Assembly: GCA_015039365.1 (NCBI GenBank)
Contig: WION01000401.1
Span: forward strand, 1 to 48,233
Direction of reading: 5' to 3'
DNA from: Amanita rubescens
Lineage: Eukaryota > Basidiomycota > Agaricomycetes > Agaricales > Amanitaceae
DNA: 48,233 bases
Each line of letters starts with the position of its first letter. The stretch's first letter is position 1. Positions 1 through 9,778 of this stretch are shown here, piece after piece. The notes under the pieces were generated by a model that was not told the DNA's origin, searched no databases, and saw only the letters and a program-made list of their open reading frames with translations. The position numbers were made by a program, and so were the translations under genes.

Positions 1-318
1 TCAGCATAGAAATAAAACAATGGAAACGGACGTCTACGCTTTCGGTTGCCTTTATTATGCCGTGAGTTTTAAGTATCACTTAATTTAAGGTATTGAGCTT
101 TGACTGCACAGACATTCTTTGGTATTGTGCCATTTCATGACAAAACCGAGTTCCAAATCGTGCGACTGTCCATGGATGGAAAAAGCCCGGATCGATTGGA
201 AAGTCCAGAAATGGCGGATGAAACATGGAATCTTATTCAGATATGTTGGAAATCCAAACCCTCTGAACGCCCAACCATGGATGAAATCGTCGAGACAATG
301 AAGTGTTTTCTTTCATAG
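1..318 (+). CDS. TKL-like protein kinase, C-terminal lobe (5' part outside window)
   Basis: The 3' end of a family-2 kinase gene. The first exon visible here ends with the alpha-F motif DVYAFGCLYYA. A 50-nt intron (62-111, gtgagt...cacag) separates it from the last exon, which encodes FFGIVPFHDKTEF, the conserved ETWNLIQICW segment and SERPTMDEIVETM, the usual kinase subdomain XI with its Arg. The stop codon is at 316-318. The same exon break occurs at the same point in the kinases of genes A, B, C, D and E. The ATP-binding and catalytic motifs lie outside the window, so activity cannot be judged. The next gene on this strand is MLKL-1, repeating the pairing seen elsewhere in the cluster. The kinase-fold assignment is secure; the upstream domains are unknown. 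Confidence 0.85.
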
Positions 319-1770
319 GGTGAGCTTCCGGGGTTGTTGAGATACTACTCGCCAGTTTGAAATGTTGCCGTGCGGCGTGCGCATTTATCTGCTACAGAAT
401 TGATGTGATCGTAGCGAACAATTACTGTACAGGTGGACAGCTATACGCGTAGTGTGACGCTGATGGTTTTTTTATTGTGCCAAACATGTACAACGGTAAT
501 TCCGATGTTACCCGATGCCCTGATACAAGATTCTACCCACCGCCATCTGACTGACAAAAACAATGCTCTCTGGCTTGCACACCGCTACCACCATCTGAGG
601 AATACAAGATGAGCCGTAGTCTGTACAACTTTTCGATGAAACGTATCGGTGGGTGCGTGACCATAATGTTTTTGGCGATCATGACGCTGATTCTGAATTT
701 CTGATAGGAAGGGATCCGGTCCACATACTCTACTGAACCAAGGAGTTAGGACTTGTTAGAACCGCCGCCAACGGTTCGCCGACGACGCCGACGAAGACAT
801 CATCCAGGCAAATGATGTCGAGTCGGTCCAAGACATCCTCCGCTGATCTGCCGAAGTATCACATTTACGAGTGATGTGAAATTGTGAGTGAAGGATTGAT
901 TAATTATACGAGCTATCGCACTGATTATGCGAAGAGACGAAGGCTAGGACGGAAGGAATGCAATAGTCGGTGGTGCAACCTCTACTCATTTGTTATCCAA
1001 TTGCTCATCACCTTTGCTAGGTTAGCCAAGTTGGACAAATGTCTCCGTAGATGTAACAGAAGAGCACTCTGATCAGGCGAAATCACACCGGTCAATCCCC
1101 TGGTGCCTCTTTATTGACAGATCTACGGATTTCAACATCACCGATTTGGCGAAGAATAATCTCGGTACCTTGCCGAGCTGTTCTTTTTAAGCTTATTCAC
1201 CCACGCTCAAACCCCACTTCAGGTTTCCTTGGATGCCTTCAGCAATGACATGTTGTCGAGAATCTACAGGTACACTATCCGGCCGGGAACGATGATAGCA
1301 ATACGCGGCAAGCAAAGTTTGGAATCTGAGATGTGATTGATCGACGATTATTCAATGGCGTAAATGGAGAACCTTGCAATAATAGATTGAGGGTGGTCGG
1401 CGCTCGCTCGCTATCTGTTGTGATCGTCAATGTGTGGCACGCCTACAATGAAAAGACGCTTGGCACAGCTTGGCACTGACAGGCACTTGATTACTTAAGG
1501 AGAAGATAAATACTCACCACCCGGTTTCCCTGAGTGGCATTGTCGATTTGGTGTACCACATAAAATTTCGAACGAAGATAAGGTTTTGCTGGATTGGCGC
1601 TCGAAATTCGAATACCTGTTCGCTAGGTAATAGTTCCGACCATCTGCACTGGACAGTGACTGGCACAGGCCAGCGGTTATCGTCTGATCGCGTGAATTGT
1701 ACGGCACGACCAAATGTGCCGTAATTAGGTCCGTCACACAGACCTATTCCAGGCAGTGTAAACGTGCACA
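319..1770. other. Intergenic, no gene recognised
   Basis: Only short ORFs without recognisable motifs are present (for example the minus-strand frames around 1495-1771), and no splice pattern joins them convincingly. The last 70 bases hold the presumed core promoter of MLKL-1. Confidence 0.5.
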
Positions 1771-1788
1771 TATTTTATAAAGCTGGTG
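1771..1788 (+). promoter_or_regulatory. Putative TATA-type core promoter of MLKL-1
   Basis: The sequence tattttataaagctggtg lies about 50 nt upstream of the MLKL-1 ATG. A closely related block (TATAATAAAGCTGGTG) stands 31-47 nt upstream of MLKL-5, and TATGATAAACCTGGCATG stands before MLKL-2. Conservation upstream of paralogues on both strands supports a regulatory role. No transcription start is known. Confidence 0.45.
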
Positions 1789-1837
1789 ACAGCACGCTGT
1801 TTACGGGCCTCCCCTGCCCAGGAGTTCCACCCCCGTC

Positions 1838-4062
1838 ATGGGTTGCTTTTCTTCCAAAGTCAACAACGTCCTTCAGGACGGGATACTGCTTGCTACTTCC
1901 ATGGCTCCCGTTCCAGGCTTGGGACCTGCTGCCGCTCTTGTGATCGACATCATCAAGCTATGCCAGGCGGTTCCACATAACAGGTGTGGATAATCATTCC
2001 CACGGTGCAACGTTACTTTCTAACTCTTCGCAGAAATGCTGCTCGCAGTCTGGCTGAAAGGTGTCAGAACCTATACAAAGCTCTAGAGCAGTACGAGAAG
2101 AAGCCTATTCCTGATAGTACAATTCAACCCCGTGATGCGGTGTTCAAGTCAGTCGCTGGTTCTTCAATGAAGGGTTTCCACTGACAACGTTTAGATGCCT
2201 CAATCGGGTCAAGGACACGATGCAGAAGTGGTCGGAGAAAAGCTCGTTTGACATGTTGTTGTTCCTGGGCGAATTCGAGGCCGAGTTCGATTATTGTGAT
2301 AACGCAATAAACGATTGCCTTAGAACCTTTAGCGTTAGTTCCTTGTTTGCAAAAGGGTGCATTTCTAACAAATTTCCAGACTGTTTTCCAAATGGAAACT
2401 CTGGTACACCAAAAAGAAACGGAAAGATGGAGAATGGACCTGAAGGAGCGTCAGGACGCCGACCATAAAGATATTATGGAACAGCTCGCTGCTGCCGATT
2501 TCACACAACGATTGACGGAGAGCAAGGTCTTGGAGGGCCAGAATGACATAAAGGGGATTTTAGTGATGATGCAAAAGGTATGTGAACTGTACACGTGGAG
2601 GCTTGGATTGTTTAACATACGCGATTAGGGCCTAGCGGAACACAAGGTCGTGTCGGATGAGGGACGCAAGCGTATGGCCAAGAATCTATACAGATTGCTT
2701 CGGTTGTCCAATCTGGTCCCACCCGAATGTCAGCTGGACTCCGGAGAGATTGAGTGGTCTGGAGAAGTTCCCATCGATGGCGGCAACAAAAACGTTGACA
2801 TGTACAAGGGTCTATATCTCCAAAGCGAGGACGTGAGGATCAAGGTCATCCGCTCCGTCAATATGAAGGACGAGAATACGGTCAAGGTATGCCTTCCTAA
2901 CGCTGAAATCTACCTCGCTTGTGGCTCAAAATGCTTTCAGAGGATAAGACGCGAAGTCGAACTGTGGTCAGAGATTTACGCAGTGGACAAGGGAAAACAT
3001 GTTATACCATTCTATGGATTTTACAGCCCCGACGGCATTCGTCTGTGAGCGCGCTCGAGAACGTTATACAACCCTTATGCTAACGTTTCTGCCAGTGCTT
3101 TGGTTAGCCCATGGGTTGATAATGGAAATGCTTTAGCATATGTCATGAAAAACGACAACGTTCTCGATTATAAAAAGCTGGTACATTGCCTTGCCTAGTT
3201 TTCACGCCAAGAGTTTAATTGCATCAGTAGATTATCGGCATTGCAGCAGGGATCAAAGTCCTGCATTCTATGAAACCTCCCATTATCCACGGGAATTTGA
3301 GAGCAGTCCGTACCGTTGTTCATCAGTCACATAAGAAATCATTGATATCTTGATCAGGAAAAGGTACTTATCAGCGATCAGGGCCAACCACTAATCGCGG
3401 ACTTTGCGCTTGCAAAGGCATGTTTCCGCGATCTGTTTTCATACGTATTGCTAATCTTATTGTTGAAGATCGAAGGAAATCCGATCACCCAAACCACTGG
3501 GGAGTCCGATAGTTGTAGGTGGTGTGCACCGGAGATGTTTGAAGAACAGGCCACCGTGTCAACCAAGGGTGATGTCTATAGCTTTGGCATGACGATTCTC
3601 CAGGTTAGGCTCGGTTCCTTCTACTTTTTGTCTGAGATGCTCAATTCTTTTCAGTTGTATACACATGAGATGCCATACGTTAATATCAACAAAACCTTCC
3701 ACGTGTATTCTAAGAAGCGGGAGGGTGACGGACTACCCGATCGCCCGCAGGATGAGCGTGTCGTCGAGCGTGGGTTGGATGACAGAATATGGGGGCTTCT
3801 TTGCCTCTGCTGGTCCAGGGACCCGGAGCGCAGACCTTCAATTAATGACTTGGAGACGAAACTGTTGAAACCGGCTGAGCAGTTGCCTCAGGGGTCTTCT
3901 GTAGTTTTAACCGGGAATGAGCTGGTCGTAGAACCGATCACACTTTTGGCAGGGAACGCGCTGGGCGTCGAGGACGATTTCGGCGGTGAGGGTCACGGAC
4001 ACGACGCCGAGCATAAAGGTGTAGAGGGGGATGATACGCGAGTGCAAGCTATTGCATGCTAA
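1838..4062 (+). CDS. MLKL-like protein 1: four-helix bundle + pseudokinase
   Basis: Start chosen at ATG 1838 (MGCFSSK), just after the TATA block and the first Met before the helix bundle. Exon 1 (1838-1983) carries the APVPGLGP motif and an amphipathic helix; exons 2-3 (RNAARSLAERC, VKDTMQKW) complete a bundle of about 130 residues; the next two exons form a charged helical brace. The pseudokinase follows: VRIKVIRSV holds the ATP-site Lys but no glycine-rich loop precedes it, the catalytic loop is IIHGNLRAVR (HRD Asp is Asn), and DFG reads ADFALAK. The activation segment is Thr/Ser-rich (ITQTTGESDSCRW). MGCFSS fits an N-myristoylation signal with a palmitoylatable Cys3. A C-terminal tail of about 55 residues, rich in Gly/Asp/Glu/His, is absent from the paralogues. 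Family knowledge: animal MLKL has the same order and permeabilises membranes. Inference: executor of regulated cell death. Start and exon borders by eye. Confidence 0.85.
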
Positions 4063-5000
4063 TATTCAGATTTATTGATACATAATAGGGTATTATATAT
4101 GTAGCGACGGTGTAATCATCTAAAGGTGGCTTTACTCCATGTCCTGCCGGACTCTTTCTCAACTCCAAGTTACGTGTAAACTCCGAGTCATCCTTATTCT
4201 TCACGCCTACATGTTCCATGGTAACCGATGGCAGATCCAATTGCTGTGCAAGAATAACAATTGTTCTGATTGCGGCTGTTCCACTCCGATGCGCGTTGTT
4301 CCACGTCGATAACAAACTTGGACCAAAATTGGCATTCGTTGACAACATATATTCGGCTCATGCGTAGGCGGTAAGCATAGTGTCACCTGCAAGTCTAATG
4401 ATGCAATAAGGATAATACACGTCAATAGACTTGGGATTGCAACGGGCGGAGCACAGATCGCTAGACAGTCCGCTAGGATTGATACTGGAATCAGTGCGTT
4501 TGTATCTTACGGATGAAGGAAGAACAACACACTTCGTCAGAAAGATAAAGACCATTAACGGCGTTCAGGTACCAAGTCCGAGTCTGTTTGGTGCCACAAT
4601 TTCTGCGAAGTTTGAACTATGAGATCCAAGATGACGCGACTTAGCATCCTGCGAGAGAAGGTGGTTGTCTGCCAAGGCGTCATGATTGCCGAGAGAAACG
4701 ATCGATGATGGGCGGACCCCTCAGCTAGAGATACATGGAGTAGTAACAGAAATCCAGATTCTTGACCGCGACGTCTTGCTTGATCCCCTTTGAAGTCCTT
4801 GCGAGGCGGGTGAAGAGGAGCTAAGTATAAATGTGACACTAGCAATTGCGAGTCCGACGTTGTCATGGTGACAGCGCAGAAGTTTCGCTGTTCTTTTCGG
4901 AGATTGAAACAAATGAAGACGTCACTTGCCTTGCCACTAGTACCACAAATCAATGCAATGCAGCGTGGGCGTCAGACTTTGACACTTTGCTGATCTGACA
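4063..5000. other. Intergenic between MLKL-1 and MLKL-2
   Basis: Several ORFs of 60-130 codons occur on both strands (for example minus 4555-4953 and plus 4431-4622), but none shows a recognisable domain or a supporting exon structure. I see no gene here that I can defend. Confidence 0.4.
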
Positions 5001-5002
5001 GC

Positions 5003-5020
5003 TATGATAAACCTGGCATG
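5003..5020 (+). promoter_or_regulatory. Putative core promoter of MLKL-2
   Basis: TATGATAAACCTGGCATG lies about 23-40 nt upstream of the ATG at 5043. It matches the block seen before MLKL-1 and MLKL-5 in most positions (TAWAAA followed by CTGG). Confidence 0.4.
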
Positions 5021-5042
5021 ATCAACGTGACCCTCCATCCCA

Positions 5043-7086
5043 ATGCCATCATCCCTTGCGAACTTCTTCTCTGCCTTTACCAGGACGGGAGTCCAGCTCA
5101 CTGTATCCGTCGTGCCAATCCCTGGCCTGGGACCTGTCAGCGACCTCCTCTTGGGGATCATCGAACTTTGCGACAAGATCCCCCAAAACAGGCATGTACT
5201 GTCTGTCGCTCACGACCCGCGAGCGCAATTCATCCTTAATTTTTTTCTCACAGGAATGCCGCTCATCATCTGGCTGAACGATGTCACTATCTGTGCAAGG
5301 CTCTGGGGCAGTACGAGACGGCGCCTCTTCCCAATCGGACGGTTCAATACCAGACAGCGGTTTTCGAGTTAGTTGTTGGTTCCTCCACGTTGGATTTCAT
5401 TGATCGGATCTGTAGATGTCTCAAAGAAGTCGAGCATACGATGCGCGAGTGGTCCAAGAGAAAATGGCACTATCTGTTAGTGCACCAAGGTGATCTCGAG
5501 GCAGATTTCCACGTTTGCGATACCAAAATACTCGACTGTTTTCTTACCTTCATGGTGAGCAGCCTGAGGTTGTATCGAAAGAGGTTTTTGTTATTGATCA
5601 TCTTTCAGACCGCTTCCCAAATGGAAACGCTCGCGCGCCAGAGAGAGGATGATGAATGGCGGACGAGCCTGAAAAGGAGTCTTGATGCTGATCGCAAGGT
5701 CATTATGGAACTGCTTGCCGCTCCCAATCTCGTGCAATGGGTGAAGGAGAGTAAACTTACGTCGTATGATCAAAAAGAGATTTCAGCGATGATCCAAAGC
5801 GTGCGTTGATTACACATATGGAAGCCCGTCCTATTAACATGACGTCCGGCTTTAGAGCTTAGCAGAACGTAACGCCATATCGGAAGGGGAACACCACCGT
5901 ATGGCAAAGAATTTATACGACCTGCTTCAGTTATCCAATCAGCTTCCGCCAAACTGCCAGCTGGACTCTAGAATGGTCGAATGGGCGGGTGAAGCACCTT
6001 TCGCAGGCGACAGGAACGCCGAAATGTACGAAGGAAGATACCTCCGCAGCCAAGATGTGAGAATTAAAGTCATCCGCTCGGTCAATGCAGGGGATGAAAA
6101 GAGTATAAAGGCGCGTTGCTCCTAACATAGAATCGTCTTTGATTGACATAACGTTCAGAGAATTAGGCGAGAGGTGGAGCTATGGTCGAAGATTCATAAC
6201 ACTGATCAGGGAAAACACATTATACCGTTCTGTGGTTTCTACTCTCCGGATGGCGTGCGTCTGTGGGTGCCCTCTTTGGTGTTACGTGTGTCCCTCGCGC
6301 TAATACACCTTAGTGCTCTGGTTAGCCCGTGGATAAGCAATGGAGACGCGCTGGCATATGTCGAAAGGCACGACAATCTTCTCAACTACAGAAAACTGGT
6401 GCGTTGCTTTGACCGTTTCCTGCGCCGTGTTTTAATTCCATCATTGCAGATCCTCGGCGTTGCAGAAGGGATCAAAGTCCTCCATTCCATGAATCCTCCT
6501 GTTATCCACGGAAACCTGCGAGCAGTCCGTATCTGTTATGCTAGCCAACGTATACAGGAGCGCTGATATCTTCAAAGAGAAAAATACTTATCGGAGACGC
6601 CAGCCAGCCCCTGATCACGGACTTTGCGCTTGCCAAGGTATAAATGTCACCTTCGGCCATGCATATGACCTAAATCGTGGCTTTATAGCTGGAAGGAAAC
6701 TTGATCACTCAAACAAGCGGCGAGTCGGATAGTTGCAGATGGTCCGCCCCAGAGATGTTTGAAGATGGAGCTACCGTATCGGCCAAAAGTGATATCTACA
6801 GTTTTGGAATGACGGTTTTGGAGGTTGGTTCAAGTTTTTATAAGTTTGATATTGGGTCCTGAATTTTGCCCAGTTATTCACGCACCGGGTACCATACGCC
6901 GATATCAAGAAAAATATACAAGTGATCAAAAAAAAAGAGAAGCCAGACGGAATACCCAATTGGCCGCAAGATGGGCAAGCCATTGGGCGTGGACTGGACA
7001 ATAGAATGTGGGGTCTTCTCTGCTTATGCTGGTCCAAGAATCCACAGGACAGACCTTCGATTGACGAACTGGTGATGCAACTCTGA
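5043..7086 (+). CDS. MLKL-like protein 2: four-helix bundle + pseudokinase
   Basis: ATG 5043 starts MPSSLANFFSAF and leads into VPIPGLGP and the first bundle helix (IIELCDKIPQNR). The first intron must use a GC donor (AACAG then gcatgt) to stay in frame with GAATGCCGCTC at its 3' side, because the nearby GT would bring an early stop. Exons 2-3 complete the bundle (KEVEHTMREWSKRKW); the brace contains QMETLARQREDDEW and ends at ISAMIQSV. The pseudokinase has VRIKVIRSV, PVIHGNLRAVR and ITDFALAK, so HRD is HGN and DFG is DFA, and there is no glycine loop. The last exon contains LFTHRVPYADIKK and ends DRPSIDELVMQL with stop at 7084-7086. The N terminus lacks Gly2, so it is not a myristoylation substrate, unlike MLKL-1 and MLKL-5. 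Inferred role is the same as its paralogues. Confidence 0.83.
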
Positions 7087-7204
7087 ACTTTGCTTTGTGA
7101 TCCCTGGACAAGAAAGACATTATCAATACCATCAAACTGTATTTGTTACCACATGTATTGTATCCGGTTATGGAAATGGACCAAGGGCACTTCTGCCTGT
7201 TAAC

Positions 7205-7580
7205 ACATGTTTCGGCGGAGGTCTAGCATTTACCATCCTGTGGTTTTCCGATGGCCATCGTCTGTGAGCTCTTGGAACATCATCTCGGTCCTTTGTCGTA
7301 ACAGTGTGCTAGTGCCCTGGCCGTTTCGAACGGACTTCGCGCCTCTTAATGCATACAATGCCATATGCATGGCGGGCACTCAAGATCGTCGATGGAGGTT
7401 AAGGATATGTAAAAGCACGACCGATATGGAGGTCAGTTCAACTTTCCTTGTGTGATTTAACACTAGTTTCCCACTAGTTGTCGGCGCACGAGACACGGGA
7501 CGTCAATATAAGGTCCAAGCATCTGCAGGATGGGTCTTCGATTGACGAACCGTTGCGCAAGTTCCAAAATTTCTCAATGA
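7205..7580 (+). pseudogene. Relic of an MLKL-like pseudokinase (3' half)
   Basis: At DNA level this stretch matches pieces of MLKL-2 in the correct order with large deletions. catttaccatcctgtgg corresponds to the IIPFCGFYSPDG exon. The 'acaatgccatatgc' block near 7357 corresponds to the THEMPYA exon. tcttcgattgacgaac near 7538 corresponds to RPSIDEL. Stops and frame changes break the reading frame. It lies directly downstream of intact MLKL-2 on the same strand, which fits a decayed tandem duplicate. Confidence 0.7.
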
Positions 7581-7589
7581 TTACCTTTG

Positions 7590-9733
7590 CAATTTAAGAC
7601 TAATGGTCACGAATACGAGGCTTACCATAGCAATTTCTTAAACGAAGTGACGTACCGGAACCTGATGATCACTGCCAACCCACATACCTGATTAGAGAAA
7701 CAATACTGATCTATCTAACAGATGACGAGGGAATCGATTGGATACTCACCGAAATTACGGGAAAATTCGCTGGTGATCCGCTGAAGTAGCACTTGTGTAT
7801 GTATCCTATTGGCCCAGCTGTTGACGAATTGTCGACGTCGAGACTTTCTCAGATCGAGCAAGTTGTACATCAATCGTAAAGGCCCTTTTGCTATACTTTG
7901 ACCTCGGATGGCCGCAGTGCATTCACACGAGTACGTAGTCACACCTTACCATTTATCTCTCATCTTTGTCAATTCACTCCACTGATTATTTGTCTGGTTC
8001 TGGGCGTCTTCGGGATCAAAGCAGGACAATTGCGGACGCAGCCACCATGTGATTTTGCTGCGTCCGCAATCGGTAAAGCCAAGACCCTCAAATCATGGGC
8101 GATGTCGGAGATGCCAATATCTTCAACACGAACAAGGTGTCATCTCCGACCTCGTGGATCTGTCTAAAGATTGGTGTAAGGTGTGGATTGGACGAACTTA
8201 CATAATCTTTGACTGTCTTTTTGCATGTATGATGTGTGGCATACATATGGAACGGCGATGCTTAGGCTTGAAAATGCTTCGTTGCGCAGTACAGCAGTTT
8301 ACCTTTGAGTTTCTTTGCCATTCGTTTCTTAAAATCATTCAAGTGCCGCCCGTCATTCTTCAGCTCACAATTCACGATTCCTTCCTGGAGAAAATAGAAA
8401 CAGAATGAACACTCACCTAAACTCAGGGAAAATCTCGCAACCCGTATATCCTTCCCAAGCAACCCCTCGCCCATGACGACGTGCTCCTCTGAAACCCTGC
8501 TAGCCGCGAGGTCCATCTGAAACAGGGCCCCAGACGTCCTTGGAATTGGGCGATGTGATGATGATCCACTTCTTCAACAAGCAACGTAGATTTGCGCAGC
8601 GGCGTGGAACAATGTGGTGGTAGTGTGGCTGATGATGATATGGCATATGCGGCCGCTGTGGGAGTGGACCTGGCTATAGCCGAAATGAGGCGAAATTTAC
8701 GGGTGTATCCATGTCTTGGAATACACCAACCGCGTGATTATGTGCACGGGTTCCGGTGGATTCAAAGTGGAGCCTGTGAGACGGAAAAGGAGCAAGCTGT
8801 GCATATTGCGAAGTCTGTTATAAAGAGACGGGTAAAAACGGTGGATGGAAACGTGGCATCGCATGAGTCAAGGGTTCTGAAAATTTGAGCCTCCTTTTAA
8901 GGCTTTCTTGCGTTTCAACTTTTGTGATGCTCGATCATCATTCCGGCAGGCCAGAAGCTCTGGGAAGGAGTCGGGGAGAGATCCGCAGTCCCTCGTGAAC
9001 ACGCGCTTTACCGTAAGGAAGCGCCGAGACTCGTTGATCAGCTATCACTTGGCTCGAGTCTCATGCCAGCAGTGGCAATCTAAGGCGTCCTAGTCAGTCT
9101 CGCTAAAGCCTCGCACTCACAGCGTGGATCTGCGCCTCGTCGAATCGCGAAATAATCCATGAACAATGTCCAGGTCCTAGCGGCGAGATTTGGATATGTC
9201 AAATATCAAGATCCAATTTTCAGCTAAGTTGTAGGTGACATGTATGTAGTAGTTAGGGCTGGCGTACTATCATGTCTTGGTTGCGAACTTCTAAGTAGCA
9301 TCCGATTAGGTCACAATGTTTTTATATGCCCATCAGACATAAACGAGGAACATAATCTAAAACTAAGAGCGAACTTAGTATAATGCCACGCTGGCGTAGA
9401 AATTGTTTACTCCACTCTTTGATGTAGGCGACGGCGTCAAATATTGCCGCGATGCACGGTTGAACGTTTAGTCATCATGCTTCTTTCCTCTTTATTCGGT
9501 TTCTCATGGGATTGATGCATTCACCCCCGTATGGATGGAAAAAGATTCCCGGCTTCAAGCGCTGCTTGGCCAGACGACGCGGTCCAATCTGAACCTGATG
9601 CTGTCGAATATGCCGGCTTCAATTGAGTTCAATGAAGGGCCTGCCGTAATGGTCCTTCACAACATTGACATTGAACATCCACGTTCGTTTGTTCTCCGTG
9701 CCCCTTCAATCGCCCAGTGATTACTCATCACAG
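7590..9733. other. Gene-poor stretch, unassigned
   Basis: Two minus-strand ORFs (7715-7942 and 8262-8516) are rich in Lys/Arg and each is followed by a gtgagt-like donor, so a decayed minus-strand gene is possible, but I recognise no domain. Plus-strand ORFs at 8592-8888 and 9535-9720 are also without motifs. I assign nothing here. Confidence 0.35.
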
Positions 9734-9778
9734 ATGCAGGACAGCCTCGGCGCTAAACATTCTCTTCACTCCACGATC

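Noticed and set aside
1495..1771. Overlapping minus-strand ORFs upstream of MLKL-1
   Set aside because: Two frames are open over the same stretch with no motif; they overlap the presumed promoter.
1838..4062. Classifying the MLKL-like genes as NLRs
   Set aside because: The helix bundle also occurs in fungal NLR-like proteins, but here no NACHT or NB-ARC P-loop and no repeat domain follows; a pseudokinase does.
4555..4953. Minus-strand ORF of 132 codons
   Set aside because: No domain, no exon partners, composition not clearly coding; left as intergenic.
7715..7942. Minus-strand basic ORF followed by gtgagt
   Set aside because: A single exon-like stretch without homology that I can name; not enough to call a gene.
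8262..8516. Minus-strand ORF with LKNDGRHLNDFKKRMAKKLK
   Set aside because: Could be a decayed exon, but the neighbouring splice sites give an intron that is too short and I recognise no family.
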